Assembly: GCA_000620205.1 (NCBI GenBank)
Contig: JHVP01000006.1
Span: 62,001 to 126,000 of the forward strand
Source of the DNA: Geodermatophilaceae bacterium URHA0031
GTDB lineage: Bacteria; Actinomycetota; Actinomycetes; Mycobacteriales; Geodermatophilaceae
DNA length: 64,000 nt
Direction: 5' to 3'
Shown piece after piece: positions 54,707 to 64,000 of this stretch. The stretch's first letter is position 1, and each line of letters begins with the position of its first letter. Below the pieces are notes generated by a model. That model saw nothing but the letters and a program-made list of their open reading frames with translations, ran no database searches and was not told the DNA's origin. A program made the position numbers and the translations under genes.

Positions 54707-56806
54707 GTGCGCTACCCCGATGCCCCCCGCCTGGACCTGGTCGAGGACCTGCACGGCCACCAGGTCGCCGATCCCTACCGCTGGCTGGAGGACGACGACG
54801 ACCCGCGCACCACCGCGTGGGCGGCCGGCCAGGACGAGCTGGCCACCGGCCTGCTGGCCGGGTTGCCCGCCCGCGCGGGCTTCGCCGACCGCCTCGCCGA
54901 GCTGGTGCACGCCGGTGCGGTCGGCATCCCGGTCTGGCGGCGGGGCCGGGCCTTCTCCACCCGGCGCGACCCCGGTCAGGAGCACGCGGTCCTGCGGGTC
55001 ACCGAGCCCGACGGGACCGTCCGGGTGCTGGTCGACCCGACCGCGCTCGACCCGGCCGGCACCACCACGCTCGACGCCTGGTCGCCGAGCTGGGAGGGAG
55101 ACCGGCTGGCCTACCAGCTCTCGGTGGGCGGCGACGAGGAGTCCCAGCTCTTCGTGCTCGACGTCGGCACCGGCGAGGTGCTCGAGGGCCCGATCGACCG
55201 CTGCCGCTACTCCCCCGTCGCCTGGCTGCCCGGCGGCGAGGAGCTGTTCTACGTCCGCCGACTGGCCCCCGAGCTGGTCCCCGCCGGTGAGGAGCAGTTC
55301 CACCGGCGGGTGTGGCGGCACCGGGTGGGCAGCGACCCGGACTCCGACGTCCTGGTCCACGGCGAGGGCGCCGACCCGGCCACCTACTTCGGTGCCCGGA
55401 CCAGCGCCGACGGCCGCTGGCTGGTCGTCTCCGCCTCGATCGGCACCGCTCCCCGGGACGACGTCTGGCTGGCCGACCTCGCCGCTGACGGCGCGCTGCG
55501 CGAGCTGCAGGTCGGGGTCGACGCGCAGACCACCGCCTGGGTCGCCCGCGACGGCCGGCTCTGGCTGCACACCGACCGCGACGCGCCGCGCAACCGCCTG
55601 GTGGTGGCCGATCCGGCCGACCCGGCCAGCTGGGCGCCGACGGCCTGGCGCGAGGTGGTCCCCCAGCAACCCGACGGCGTGCTGTCCGACCTGGCGCTGG
55701 TCGACTCCCCGGACGGCGACCTCCAGGTGCTGGCCGTGCACGCCGTCGACGCCACCGACCGGCTCTCGCTGTGGTCGGCCGACGGGGGCGGCAGGCTGGC
55801 CGAGGTCAGCGACCTACGCCCGGGCAGCGTCTCCGGGGTGAGCGCTCCCCCCGAGGGCGGGACGACGGCCTGGGTCGGGTTCACCGACTACTCGACGCCC
55901 CCCTCGGTGCTCCGCTGGGACGCCGGCGAGCCGACCGGGCTCTGCTCGTACGAGCAGGCGCCGGTCGCCGGCGCGGTCCCCGACGTGCAGGTCGTCGAGG
56001 ACCACGCGACCTCGGCGGACGGGACGCCGGTGCACCTGTTCGTGCTGTCCGCGGCCGGAGACGCGGACACCCCGCGGCCGACCGTCCTCTACGGCTACGG
56101 CGGCTTCAACGTCTCCCTCACCCCGGCCTACAGCGCGCAGGCGCTGGCCTGGGTGGCCGCGGGCGGCGTGTGGGTGGTGGCCAACCTGCGCGGCGGCTCC
56201 GAGCACGGCGAGGAGTGGCACCGGGCCGGCATGCGGGAACGCAAGCAGAACGTGTTCGACGACTTCACCGCCGTGGCCGAGCACCTCGTCGCCACCGGCT
56301 GGACGACGCCGGCGCAGCTGGCGGTGATGGGCGGGTCCAACGGGGGGCTGCTGGTGGGCGCGATGACCACCCAGCACCCCGACCTGGTCGCCGCCGTCGT
56401 GTGCAGCGCCCCGCTGCTGGACATGGTGCGGTACGAGCTGTTCGGGCTGGGCCGCACCTGGAACGACGAGTACGGCACCGCCTCCGACCCGGGAGAGCTG
56501 GGCTGGCTGCTGGGCTACTCGCCGTACCACCGGGTGGTCGAGGGCACCGCCTACCCCGCGGTGCTGTTCACGACCTTCGAGTCCGACACCCGGGTCCACC
56601 CGCTGCACGCCCGGAAGCTCGCCGCGGCGTTGCAGCACGCCACCAGCGCGGAGGCACCGATCGTGCTCCGCCGGGAGCTGTCGGTGGGTCACGGCGCCCG
56701 CGCGGTGAGCCGTACCGTGGGCCTGGCCGCCGACCAGCTGGCCTTCCTGGCCACCTTCACCGGACTGCCCCCCGCCGGCCGGCCCGGCGCGGCGGCACCG
56801 CGCTGA
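54707..56806 (+). CDS. Prolyl oligopeptidase family (S9A) serine peptidase
   Basis: A 699-residue cytoplasmic peptidase. The N-terminus [27 protein letters not shown] is the S9A signature. A seven-bladed beta-propeller follows (about 70-400), then an alpha/beta hydrolase with Ser in [11 protein letters not shown], Asp in [14 protein letters not shown] and His in [10 protein letters not shown]. It cleaves short proline-containing peptides. An open frame 14 codons longer exists, but the GTG at 54707 matches the family start. Confidence 0.93.
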   Translation: MRYPDAPRLDLVEDLHGHQVADPYRWLEDDDDPRTTAWAAGQDELATGLLAGLPARAGFADRLAELVHAGAVGIPVWRRGRAFSTRRDPGQEHAVLRVTEPDGTVRVLVDPTALDPAGTTTLDAWSPSWEGDRLAYQLSVGGDEESQLFVLDVGTGEVLEGPIDRCRYSPVAWLPGGEELFYVRRLAPELVPAGEEQFHRRVWRHRVGSDPDSDVLVHGEGADPATYFGARTSADGRWLVVSASIGTAPRDDVWLADLAADGALRELQVGVDAQTTAWVARDGRLWLHTDRDAPRNRLVVADPADPASWAPTAWREVVPQQPDGVLSDLALVDSPDGDLQVLAVHAVDATDRLSLWSADGGGRLAEVSDLRPGSVSGVSAPPEGGTTAWVGFTDYSTPPSVLRWDAGEPTGLCSYEQAPVAGAVPDVQVVEDHATSADGTPVHLFVLSAAGDADTPRPTVLYGYGGFNVSLTPAYSAQALAWVAAGGVWVVANLRGGSEHGEEWHRAGMRERKQNVFDDFTAVAEHLVATGWTTPAQLAVMGGSNGGLLVGAMTTQHPDLVAAVVCSAPLLDMVRYELFGLGRTWNDEYGTASDPGELGWLLGYSPYHRVVEGTAYPAVLFTTFESDTRVHPLHARKLAAALQHATSAEAPIVLRRELSVGHGARAVSRTVGLAADQLAFLATFTGLPPAGRPGAAAPR

Positions 56807-56972
56807 CCGGCGGGTTCCCCGACGGCCGCGAATTGTCGGAACAGAACCGTCCGATACTCGCCGAGGACCGGAGGTGGTCGACCACGTCGCGCCGACCTGC
56901 AACACTCACCGCCATGGAGCGCGCACGATCGGTGACCCCGATGGAGGACTGCGGCGCTGATCCGGGCCGGCT

Positions 56973-58337
56973 GTGCCCGCTGCCGGGCCGCGGTGGAGGC
57001 CTCCGCTGAGCCGCCACAGTCCCGGGCGGACGGCCGAGACCAGTCGTCCGGCGACGTACCGGCAGGTGTTCGCCGTGGCCGAGTTCCGGCCGCTGTTCGG
57101 CTCCTACCTGCTGTCCACGATCGGCGACGAGCTGGCGCGGGTGGCGCTCACCGTGCTGGTCTACCAGCGCACCGACTCCGCCCTGCTGTCCGCGGTGACC
57201 TTCGCCATCAGCTACCTGCCCTGGCTGCTCGGCGGTCCGGTGCTGGCCGCACTGGCCGACCGCTTCCCCCGCCACCGCGTTCTGGTCAGCAGCGACGTGG
57301 CCCGGGCCGTGCTGGTCGCGCTGATGGCCGTCCCGCACGCACCGCTGGCCCTCCTGCTGGCGCTGCTGCTGGCGGTGTCGCTGTGCTCCCCGCCCTTCGA
57401 GGCGGCCCGCTCGGCGCTGATGGCCGACGTGCTGCACGGCGACCGGTACGCCGTCGCCACGTCGTTGACCGGGGTCACCGCGCAGGTGTCGCAACTCGTC
57501 GGCTACCTGCTCGGCGGCGCGCTGCTGGTCGCCTCCTCCCCCGCTGTCGCCCTGCTGGTGGACGCCGCGACCTTCGCCGTCTCCGCCGTCTGGCTGACCC
57601 TCGGCCTGGAGCACCGGCCTGCGCCGGTGCCGGACACCCCCGACGAGGCGGCCCGGTCGATCTGGCAGGACACCGGCAGCGGGCTGCGGCTGGTCGCCTC
57701 CGTCCCCCGGTTGCGCGCGATCATCGGGCTGCTGTGGGTCAGCGCCTGCTTCGTCAACGCGCCGGAGGGGGTCGCCACCCCGCTCGCCCTGCAGCTCGAC
57801 GGGACCACCGCGGCCGCCGGGCTGCTGCTGGCGGCCAACCCGGCCGGGACGGCGATCGGCGGTCTGCTGCTGGGCCGGCTGTGCCCGCCGCAGATGCGCG
57901 AGCGGCTGCTCACCCCGCTGCTGGCGCTGTCCCTCGGTGGCGTGCTGCTGGCCGGCCTGGTGCCCCTCGTGCTGGACCCCGGCCTGCCCGCCTACGGCCT
58001 CGTGGTCGCGTTGTTCTTCGTCGCCGGCGTCGGCGGGGCGTGCAACATCCCGCTCAACGTCGCCTTCGTGCAGGCCGTCCCCAGCGCCTACCGGGGCCGG
58101 GCGTTCGGCGTCGCGGTGGCCGGGCTGTCCGGCGCGCAGGGGCTGGGCATCGTCCTGGCCGGGGCGGGCGCCGAGGTGCTCCGGCCGACGACGGTGGTGG
58201 CGCTGGCCGGGGGCGTCGGGCTGGTGGCGGTCGTCCTCCCGCTGCTGGCACTGCGCCGCTCCCCGGCGCCGGACGCTGCGGGAGACCTGGCCCACGTGGC
58301 CCCGGCCCGCGGCGCTGAGGGACGATCGACGTCATGA
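56973..58337 (+). CDS. MFS transporter
   Basis: A 454-residue major facilitator protein with about 12 hydrophobic helices. The TM1 region is [25 protein letters not shown]. The loop 2-3 motif appears as [20 protein letters not shown], and internal repeats include [12 protein letters not shown]. It resembles the DHA-type (MFS_3) drug-efflux branch. The N-terminus is uncertain: GTG 56973 is the earliest in-frame start and GTG 57066 ([12 protein letters not shown]) is the latest reasonable one. The stop overlaps glbO (ATGA). Confidence 0.85.
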   Translation: MPAAGPRWRPPLSRHSPGRTAETSRPATYRQVFAVAEFRPLFGSYLLSTIGDELARVALTVLVYQRTDSALLSAVTFAISYLPWLLGGPVLAALADRFPRHRVLVSSDVARAVLVALMAVPHAPLALLLALLLAVSLCSPPFEAARSALMADVLHGDRYAVATSLTGVTAQVSQLVGYLLGGALLVASSPAVALLVDAATFAVSAVWLTLGLEHRPAPVPDTPDEAARSIWQDTGSGLRLVASVPRLRAIIGLLWVSACFVNAPEGVATPLALQLDGTTAAAGLLLAANPAGTAIGGLLLGRLCPPQMRERLLTPLLALSLGGVLLAGLVPLVLDPGLPAYGLVVALFFVAGVGGACNIPLNVAFVQAVPSAYRGRAFGVAVAGLSGAQGLGIVLAGAGAEVLRPTTVVALAGGVGLVAVVLPLLALRRSPAPDAAGDLAHVAPARGAEGRSTS

Positions 58338-58732
58338 GCGAGACCAGCCGGTCGCTGCCCTCGGCGCGCACCTTCTACGCCGAGGTCGGCGGCGCCGAGA
58401 CCTTCCGCGCCCTCGTCGCGCACTTCTACGCCGGCGTGCGGGAGGACCCCGTCCTGCGGCCGATGTACCCCGCCGACGACTGGGAGGGCGCCGAGACCCG
58501 GCTGCGGATGTTCCTCGAGCAGTACTGGGGCGGGCCGACCACCTACTCGGAGAACCGCGGCCACCCACGGCTGCGGATGCGGCACGCGCCCTTCGCCGTC
58601 GACGCGACGGCCCGGGACGCGTGGCTGACCCACATGCGGGCCGCGGTCGACTCCCTCGAGCTGCCCGCCGAGCAGGACGCGACGTTGTGGGGTTACCTGG
58701 AGATGGCCGCGCACAGCATGCAGAACCGCTGA
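58334..58732 (+). CDS. glbO: Group II truncated hemoglobin (GlbO type)
   Basis: A 132-residue trHb[17 protein letters not shown] (Tyr B10 region), [19 protein letters not shown], proximal His in [10 protein letters not shown] and the group II Trp (G8) in DAWLTHM. It binds O2 and may detoxify NO or peroxide. ATG overlaps the MFS stop (ATGA), so it is co-translated with it. In M. tuberculosis glbO (Rv2470) is likewise followed by an alpha-glucosidase gene (Rv2471). Confidence 0.93.
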   Translation: MSETSRSLPSARTFYAEVGGAETFRALVAHFYAGVREDPVLRPMYPADDWEGAETRLRMFLEQYWGGPTTYSENRGHPRLRMRHAPFAVDATARDAWLTHMRAAVDSLELPAEQDATLWGYLEMAAHSMQNR

Positions 58733-58786
58733 GGCGCCCACCCCCGCACGCCTCGCACCGCCCTGGAGCACCCGCTGACCCAGCAC

Positions 58787-60361
58787 ATGCCGTCCCTCCC
58801 CACCGCCGACGTCGACTGGTGGCGGACCGCCGTCTTCTACCAGGTGTACGTGCGCAGCTTCGCCGACGAGACCGGTGACGGTGTCGGCGACCTGGCCGGC
58901 ATCCGCTCGCGGCTGCCGTACCTGGCCGAGCTCGGCGTCGACGCGCTGTGGATCACGCCGTTCTACCCCTCCCCGATGGCCGACCACGGCTACGACGTCG
59001 CCGACCCGCGGGACGTCGAGCCGGTGTTCGGAGACCTGGCCGGCTTCGACGCCCTGCTCGCCGACGCCCACGCCCGGGGCATCCGGGTGACCATCGACCT
59101 GGTCCCCAACCACAGCTCGCACGACCACGAGTGGTTCCAGGAGGCGCTGGCGTCCCCGCCGGGGTCGGCGGCGCGTGCCCGGTACCTCTTCCGCGACGGC
59201 CGCGGCCCGGACGGCAGCGAGCCGCCGAACAACTGGCCCTCGGTCTTCGGCGGGCCGGCGTGGACCCGGGTGCCCGACGGCCAGTGGTACCTGCACCTGT
59301 TCGCCCCCGAGCAGCCCGACCTGGACTTCACCAACCCCGAGGTCGTCGAGGACCTCGAGACGACGATGCGGTTCTGGCTGGACCGCGGCGTCGACGGCTT
59401 CCGGATCGACGTCGCCCACGGCATGGCCAAGCCCGAGGGGCTGCCGGACATGGTGCCGATGGAGGACACCGGCCTGCTCGCCGACCACGGCCCCGGCGAC
59501 CACCGGTTCGACCAGGACGGCGTCCACCTGGTGCACCGCCGGGTGCGCGCCGTGCTGGACGGATACCCGGGCACCATGGCCGTCGGCGAGGTCTGGGTGG
59601 CCGACGACGACCGGCTCGCCGAGTACCTGCGCGCCGACGAGCTGCACCTGGCGTTCAACTTCAAGCTGCTCACCTCCGCCTGGGACCCCGCCGCGCTGCG
59701 GACGGCGATCGAGCACTCGCTGGCCACGGTGGCGGGCACCCCGGCGCCGGCCTGCTGGGTGCTGTCCAACCACGACCGGCCGCGGCACGTCACCCGCTAC
59801 GGCGACGGGGAGCTGGGCACCCGCCGGGCCCGCGCGGCGGCGCTGCTCCAGCTGGCGCTGCCGGGCGCGGCCTACGTCTACAACGGCGACGAGCTCGGCA
59901 TGCCCGACGTCGACCTCCCCGACGAGGTGCTCCAGGACCCGATCTGGGAGCGGTCCGGGCACGCCGAGCGCGGCCGCGACGCCTGCCGGGTGCCGATGCC
60001 GTGGTCGGGCGATCAGCCGCCCTACGGCTTCTCGGCCAGCACCGACACCTGGCTGCCGATGCCCGAGGGCTGGGGGCCGCTGACCGTCGAGGCCCAGGCC
60101 GCCGACCCCGGCTCGGTGCTGTCGCTGTACCGCGCCGCGCTGGCCCTCCGGCGCAGCTCCCCCGCCGTCGACGGCGACGCGCTGGACTGGCTGCCCGCGC
60201 CGGAGGGGGTGCTGGCGTTCCGCCGTCCGGGTGGGCTGGTGTGCCTGGTCAACCTCTCCGGTGGCCCGGTGCCGCCGCCCGAGGGGCAGCTCCTGCTGGC
60301 CAGCGAGCCGGTCGAGGGCGGCCGACTGCCCGCTGACGGGGCGGTGTGGCTCCGCGCCTGA
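58787..60361 (+). CDS. aglA: GH13 alpha-glucosidase
   Basis: A 524-residue cytoplasmic GH13 enzyme (oligo-1,6-glucosidase/alpha-glucosidase group). Region I is IDLVPNHSSHDHEWF. Region II is GFRIDVAHG with the nucleophile Asp near 207. Region III is AVGEVWV with the acid Glu near 268, and region IV is VLSNHDRPR. It hydrolyses terminal alpha-glucosides such as maltose or isomaltose. It follows glbO as in mycobacteria. An ABC-type sugar ATPase gene follows after 160 bp. Confidence 0.93.
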   Translation: MPSLPTADVDWWRTAVFYQVYVRSFADETGDGVGDLAGIRSRLPYLAELGVDALWITPFYPSPMADHGYDVADPRDVEPVFGDLAGFDALLADAHARGIRVTIDLVPNHSSHDHEWFQEALASPPGSAARARYLFRDGRGPDGSEPPNNWPSVFGGPAWTRVPDGQWYLHLFAPEQPDLDFTNPEVVEDLETTMRFWLDRGVDGFRIDVAHGMAKPEGLPDMVPMEDTGLLADHGPGDHRFDQDGVHLVHRRVRAVLDGYPGTMAVGEVWVADDDRLAEYLRADELHLAFNFKLLTSAWDPAALRTAIEHSLATVAGTPAPACWVLSNHDRPRHVTRYGDGELGTRRARAAALLQLALPGAAYVYNGDELGMPDVDLPDEVLQDPIWERSGHAERGRDACRVPMPWSGDQPPYGFSASTDTWLPMPEGWGPLTVEAQAADPGSVLSLYRAALALRRSSPAVDGDALDWLPAPEGVLAFRRPGGLVCLVNLSGGPVPPPEGQLLLASEPVEGGRLPADGAVWLRA

Positions 60362-60523
60362 CCCGTGGGGACGACCCGCCCGGACCCCCTCCCGGGACCG
60401 CCGTCCCGGGAGGCGCGCGACCCGCCCCCGGGTAGCATGCGTCTGGTCACTCAGCGTCGCCGCCAACGCTGGGACCCCCTCCATCGACCTGTGTCGACGA
60501 CCCTCTCAGGAGCCCGCCCGCTC

Positions 60524-62053
60524 ATGTCGCTGCTCCAGGTCCAGGGCCTGACGAAGTCCTTCGGCGCCCGTCGCGTGCTGCGCGACGTCTCCTTCCGTGT
60601 CGACGCGGGCGAGATCGTCGGGCTGGTCGGGACCAACGGAGCGGGCAAGTCCACCCTCGGCGACATCCTCGCCGGCATCACCGCAGCCGACTCGGGCGTC
60701 ATGACGCTGCAGGGCACGCCGTACGCCCCGCTCTCGGCGGACGACGCGCGTCACCTCGGCGTCGGCGTGGTCGAGCAGCTCGTCCGCATCGACCCGGAGC
60801 TCACCATCGCCCAGGCGGTCTTCCGCGGGACACCGCAGGCCGGGCGGCCACCGGCGGAGCTGCGCCGGCAGGCCCAGGTGCTGCTGTCCGCGGTCACCCT
60901 GGACGTCGACCCGGACACCCTCGTCGGGGAGCTGCCGCACTTCGTGCACGGCCTGGTCGAGATCGCCCGGGTGCTCGCGGAGGACACCCGACTGGTGGTG
61001 CTGGACGAGGTGTCGGCGGCGCTGCTGCCCATGGAGGTCACCGGTCTGCACGCCGTCGCCGGCCGGCTCAGCCGCCAGGGCCGCGGGGTGCTCTACATCA
61101 GCCACCGGCTGCCCGAGATGCTCGAGGTCGTCGACCGGGTGCTGGTGCTCCGTGAGGGCCGGATCGCGCTGGACAGCCCGGCGGCGGCCCTGGACCCGGT
61201 CCGGCTGGCCGCGGAGACCGTGGGCGAGCCGGTGCCCGCCGCGCGGGTGACGTCGGTCGTGCCGCGCCCGGACCGCGAGGCCGTCCCGGTGCCCAGCGCG
61301 CCGCGGCCGCTGCCCACCGAGGAGGTCGCCCTGCGCGTCCGCAACCTGCGGGTGCCCGGCGCGGTGGCCGGCGTGGACCTGCTGCTGCGCCGCGGCGAGG
61401 TGATCGGGCTGACCGGGCGGCGCTCGTCCGGCGTCCGGGAGATCGCCGGTGCGCTGACCGGCGAACTGCCCGCCGTCACCGACGAGCTGCTGCTGCACGG
61501 TCAGCCGCGGGAGCTGGACTCCGGAGCCGACGGCGGTGCGCTGCGGCTGCCCGCCTACCGCCCGGACGAGGACGCCTACGGGGTGGATCCCGGCGAGACG
61601 ATCGCCCGGACGCTCAGCCAGGAGGAGTGGGGCACCCTCACCGACCTGCGCCAGGAGATCGCCACCCTGCGCGGCGTCATCCGCACGGTCCACCAGATGG
61701 ACGTGAAGACGCTGAGCATCCGCACCCGGGTGGGCGCGCTGTCCGGCGGCGACCAGCACAAGCTCGCCCTGGCCCGGTGGATGGCCGCCTCCGCGCACGA
61801 CGTCCTCGTGTTGCACGAGCCCACCCGCGGCCTGGACGTCCGGGCCCGCCGGCAGGTGCGTCAGCTGCTGGACGACGCGACCGGGAACGGCGCCTCGGTC
61901 GTCGTCGTCTCGGTCGACCCCGACGAGCTGGCCGAGTGCTGCGACCGGGTCGGCATCGTCTCCGGTGGCCGGGTGGCCCGCTGGATCGACACCGGCGGAC
62001 CGGCCGACGGCTCGCTCCGCGCCCGGATCATCGAGGCCTCGACCGCGGCCTGA
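60524..62053 (+). CDS. RbsA-like sugar ABC transporter ATPase, orphan
   Basis: A 509-residue protein with two fused nucleotide-binding domains. NBD1 has Walker A VGTNGAGKST (about 35-45) and Walker B LVVLDEVSAAL, but its signature region reads GELPHFVHGLVEIARVL rather than LSGGQ. NBD2 has a degenerate P-loop (GLTGRRSSGVREIAG) yet a canonical LSGGDQHKLALARW and VLVLHEPTRGLDV. One broken site per half is seen in RbsA/MglA proteins, but the NBD1 signature loss is unusual. No permease or binding-protein gene is adjacent, so partners are elsewhere or it acts outside transport. The ATG has AGGAG eleven nt upstream. Confidence 0.8.
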   Translation: MSLLQVQGLTKSFGARRVLRDVSFRVDAGEIVGLVGTNGAGKSTLGDILAGITAADSGVMTLQGTPYAPLSADDARHLGVGVVEQLVRIDPELTIAQAVFRGTPQAGRPPAELRRQAQVLLSAVTLDVDPDTLVGELPHFVHGLVEIARVLAEDTRLVVLDEVSAALLPMEVTGLHAVAGRLSRQGRGVLYISHRLPEMLEVVDRVLVLREGRIALDSPAAALDPVRLAAETVGEPVPAARVTSVVPRPDREAVPVPSAPRPLPTEEVALRVRNLRVPGAVAGVDLLLRRGEVIGLTGRRSSGVREIAGALTGELPAVTDELLLHGQPRELDSGADGGALRLPAYRPDEDAYGVDPGETIARTLSQEEWGTLTDLRQEIATLRGVIRTVHQMDVKTLSIRTRVGALSGGDQHKLALARWMAASAHDVLVLHEPTRGLDVRARRQVRQLLDDATGNGASVVVVSVDPDELAECCDRVGIVSGGRVARWIDTGGPADGSLRARIIEASTAA

Positions 62054-62077
62054 GACCGTGCGCATCCGGTGTGGACT

Positions 62078-62111
62078 CCGGCGGTGCCGCCATGACGGGC
62101 GGCACCGCCGG
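62078..62111. terminator. Perfect 14-bp hairpin between convergent genes
   Basis: ccggcggtgccgcc (62078-62091) pairs perfectly with ggcggcaccgccgg (62098-62111), loop of six. It lies between the ABC ATPase stop and the convergent roadblock gene stop, as a bidirectional terminator. Confidence 0.75.
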
Positions 62112-62115
62112 GGCG

Positions 62116-62484
62116 TCACACCGCGACGTGGCCGGCGACGGCCCGCAGCTTGTGCCGGGCCAGGGCCAGATTGCCGCCCACGCGGTTGAGCACCAGGTAG
62201 ATGAACAACCCGGCGTTGCCCTCGCCGGTCAGCACGTTGATCAGGTGGTACTGGCTCTGCAGCGTGATCAGGATGTCCTCGATCTCGTCCTTCAGCTCGA
62301 GATCGCTGATCGTGCGCAGCTTGGCGCGGACCACGTTGGAGTTCCCGGCGGCCGCGACGTTCAGGTCGAAGCCGGGGCTGCCGCCGGCCGCGAGGGCCAT
62401 GCCGCTGTCGATGTCGACGATCGCGGCGCCGGTGGCGCCCTCGATGGCGAGCAGGTCCGCGATGACGTTGTCGAGCTGTGCCAC
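62116..62484 (-). CDS. Roadblock/LC7 domain protein
   Basis: A 122-residue roadblock/LC7 protein (VAQLDNVIADLLAIEGATGA, VDIDSGMALAAG, ILITLQSQYHLINVL). The actinobacterial family regulates small GTPases or sensor complexes; no GTPase gene is adjacent. GTG 62484 has AGGAG eight nt upstream, which fixes the start. The frame stays open to ATG 62802 and would add a Pro/Arg-rich 106-residue arm with weaker codon bias; I consider that less likely but possible. Confidence 0.82.
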   Translation of the reverse strand: MAQLDNVIADLLAIEGATGAAIVDIDSGMALAAGGSPGFDLNVAAAGNSNVVRAKLRTISDLELKDEIEDILITLQSQYHLINVLTGEGNAGLFIYLVLNRVGGNLALARHKLRAVAGHVAV

Positions 62485-63062
62485 GGATGGGGCTCCTGTC
62501 GTTGTGGCTGGGGGACGCAGCAGGTCGCTGCGCTCCGGGTCGGGATGGGACCCGGGTCGACCGGGCGGACCGGACGTCCGGGGGTGCACGAGCTCCCGCG
62601 GCGGCGGTGCCGCCTCGGGGTGCGTCGCACCGGCCGCAGCGCGGTGCGGAGCCGTCTCGGCGGGGGCGGGTGGGGCGTCGGACCGGGCGCGCCGGGGACC
62701 GTCGTCGGGCACCCGGTCCGGGTGCCGCGGGACCTCCGCCGCGGGCTGCTGCGGTGCGGGGTGCCCCCGCGTCCACAGCGACGCCCACCACCCGGATGCC
62801 ATGCCGTTGTTCCGCCTTCGCCGAGGGGCTCAGGACCCCAGACAACACGGCTCCGCCGGGCCGGGCAAACCGGCAGACGTATCTGCAGGTGAGCGCGCCG
62901 GCACTCACCGCGAGCAGCTCGACGGTCGCCGATGCCCCTGCGGCCGTCCGGGACGCCGTCGAGGCGCACGCGTTGCGCCCGGCCGGTCGGCTCCCCGCCC
63001 GACTCCGGTACCTTCCGCCGAGACCGCGCGGACTCGCACCCGCTGCCTGCAGAGGAGACGCC
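62485..63062. other. Region between roadblock gene and bioY
   Basis: About 580 bp between divergent genes. 62485-62802 could encode a Pro-rich N-terminal arm of the roadblock protein. 62803-63062 should hold the bioY promoter: I see GCAGA-CGTA-TCTGC (about 62871-62884), a small palindrome, but no clear promoter. No independent gene is supported. Confidence 0.5.
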
Positions 63063-63626
63063 GTGAAGACCCGCGACCTCGCCTACATCGCCCTCTTCGC
63101 CGCCATCATCGCGGTGCTCGGGACCCTGCCCGCGATCAACGTCGGCCCGGTGCCCATCACGGCGCAGACGCTCGGCGTGATGCTCGCCGGCAGCGTGCTG
63201 GGTGCCCGCCGGGGCTTCCTCGCCGTGCTGCTGTTCCTGGTCCTGGTGGCGGTCGGGCTGCCGCTGCTCGCCAGCGGCGCGGGCGGCCTGGCCCCCTTCG
63301 CCGGTGCCTCGGCGGGGTACCTCTACAGCTGGCCCGTCGCCGCCGCCGTCATCGGTTGGCTGACCGAGCGCACCTGGACCCGGTACAACGTCGTCCTCGG
63401 CACGCTGATCAACGTCCTGGGCGGCATCGTTGTCATCTACGCGGTCGGCGTGCCGGTGCTGAAGGCCGTGGCCGGGCTGTCGTGGAGCACCGCCCTGTGG
63501 TCCGGCGCCGCCGTCTTCATCCCCGGGGACCTGGTGAAGGCGGTCGTCGCGGCGGCCATCGCGGACGTCGTGCGGCGCAGCTACCCGGTGATCGAGCGTC
63601 CCCGACGGGCCGTCGGCGCTCGGTGA
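63063..63626 (+). CDS. bioY: Biotin ECF transporter S component BioY
   Basis: A 187-residue membrane protein with six predicted helices. The BioY pattern is clear: LAYIALFAAIIAVLGTLPAI, VPITAQTLGVMLAGSVLGARRG and the APFAGASAGYLYSWPVAAAV motif. It captures biotin and works with an ECF ATPase. GAGGAG five nt before GTG 63063. Its stop overlaps the following ATPase start (GTGA). Confidence 0.92.
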   Translation: MKTRDLAYIALFAAIIAVLGTLPAINVGPVPITAQTLGVMLAGSVLGARRGFLAVLLFLVLVAVGLPLLASGAGGLAPFAGASAGYLYSWPVAAAVIGWLTERTWTRYNVVLGTLINVLGGIVVIYAVGVPVLKAVAGLSWSTALWSGAAVFIPGDLVKAVVAAAIADVVRRSYPVIERPRRAVGAR

Positions 63627-64000
63627 GGCTCCGCCGCCCCGGTGCCGCCGCGGCAGGCACCGACACCGCCGACCCCGGCCGCGGCATCGAGCTGCGCGGG
63701 GTGGGGCACCGCTACGGCGACCGGGTGGTGCTGGCGGGCATCGACGTCACGCTGACCGAGCCGCGGGTGGGGGTCATCGGCGCCAACGGATCGGGCAAGA
63801 GCACCTTCGCCCGGCTGCTCAACGGGCTGGTGGTGCCCGACGAGGGGCAGGTCCTCGTCGACGGCCTGGACACCCGCACCCAGGTGCGCGCCGTGCGCCG
63901 TCGCGTCGGCTTCGTGTTCCAGGACCCCGACGCGCAGATCGTCCACCCCACGGTCGCCGAGGACGTCGGCTACGGGCTGGAGAACCAGGGGGTGCCGGCC
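63623..64000 (+). CDS. bioM: ECF transporter ATPase (BioM-like), 3' part cut by window edge
   Basis: The visible 126 residues form the N-terminal half of an ECF/cobalt-type ABC ATPase: IELRGVGHRYGDRVVLAGID, Walker A GANGSGKST, Q-loop FVFQDPDAQIVHPTVAEDVGYG. The PDAQI/VAEDV wording is typical of ECF ATPases. It overlaps bioY by four bases, so it is very likely the biotin-uptake energising unit. The signature motif and Walker B are outside the window. Confidence 0.87.
   Translation, partial: MRLRRPGAAAAGTDTADPGRGIELRGVGHRYGDRVVLAGIDVTLTEPRVGVIGANGSGKSTFARLLNGLVVPDEGQVLVDGLDTRTQVRAVRRRVGFVFQDPDAQIVHPTVAEDVGYGLENQGVPA

Noticed and set aside
56914..57009. 31-codon ORF before the MFS gene (MERARSVTPMEDCGADP...)
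   Set aside because: It could be a leader peptide, but there is no Shine-Dalgarno, no attenuator structure and uncertain MFS start; too weak to annotate.

Overview
This is a very GC-rich (clearly above 70% by eye) actinobacterial chromosome segment. Mycothiol-linked protein families, the aa3-oxidase subunit CtaJ, group II truncated hemoglobin GlbO, frequent GTG starts and RibD/VOC/ECF-sigma operons all fit Actinomycetia. Intergenic repeat style and overall gene content suggest a Geodermatophilaceae-like organism (Blastococcus, Modestobacter or Geodermatophilus), but that placement is an inference. I see no phage, insertion sequence, CRISPR array or plasmid gene.

Layout. 1-9.4 kb, minus strand: rsfS (partial), nadD, a VWA/MoxR pair, proA, a GNAT, def, proB, obgE, rpmA and rplU. 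9.6-16.3 kb, minus strand: an RNase E/G with long acidic/Arg-rich arms, a DUF2344 protein, a TIGR03960-type radical SAM protein and ndk. 16.3-17.4 kb: a two-gene HTH + ClpN cassette with two matching palindromic operators over its promoter, and a small hypothetical gene. 17.4-21.9 kb: a DUF4233 gene, folC and, divergently, an archaeal-type valS. 22-27.6 kb: an AbiEi/DUF559-type gene, then clpX, clpP2, clpP1 and tig. 27.7-29.5 kb: tRNA-Pro(TGG) with tandem 41-bp repeats at its 3' end, a PLP decarboxylase and tRNA-Gly(TCC). 29.5-43.3 kb: lineage-specific genes (patatin, RibD-like, VOC, ECF sigma with SnoaL domain, lipoprotein, two-component pair, MMPL, Eis-like acetyltransferase, maleylpyruvate-isomerase-like, rpiB, DUF429, metallo-beta-lactamase fold). 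43.3-48.5 kb: SDR, Rv2466c-type reductase, pepN, DUF5130 and ctaJ. 48.5-56.8 kb: amidase, kynureninase, a free-standing A-T-TE NRPS-like enzyme, HNH nuclease and prolyl oligopeptidase. 57-64 kb: MFS, glbO, a GH13 alpha-glucosidase, an orphan RbsA-like ATPase, a roadblock/LC7 protein, bioY and a partial ECF ATPase.

Many core genes follow the order known in Mycobacterium tuberculosis (Rv2420c rsfS, nadD, VWA/MoxR, proA, proB, obg, rpmA, rplU, rne, ndk, folC, valS, clpX, clpP2, clpP1, tig, rpiB, Rv2466c, pepN, Rv2468c, glbO, alpha-glucosidase). The non-conserved genes therefore stand out as lineage insertions.

Signals beyond the gene list. (1) kynU followed 49 bp later by an orphan A-T-TE synthetase that lacks the alpha-amino-anchoring Asp. 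(2) An HTH/ClpN operon that looks leaderless and self-repressed. (3) Two families of dispersed palindromes, one at gene ends and one with a CCATGTTGGCCAACATGG core. (4) TANNNT hexamers 6-7 nt before the start codons of six genes, suggesting leaderless transcripts. (5) Tandem copies of the tRNA-Pro 3' end. (6) An archaeal-type ValS in the canonical valS position.
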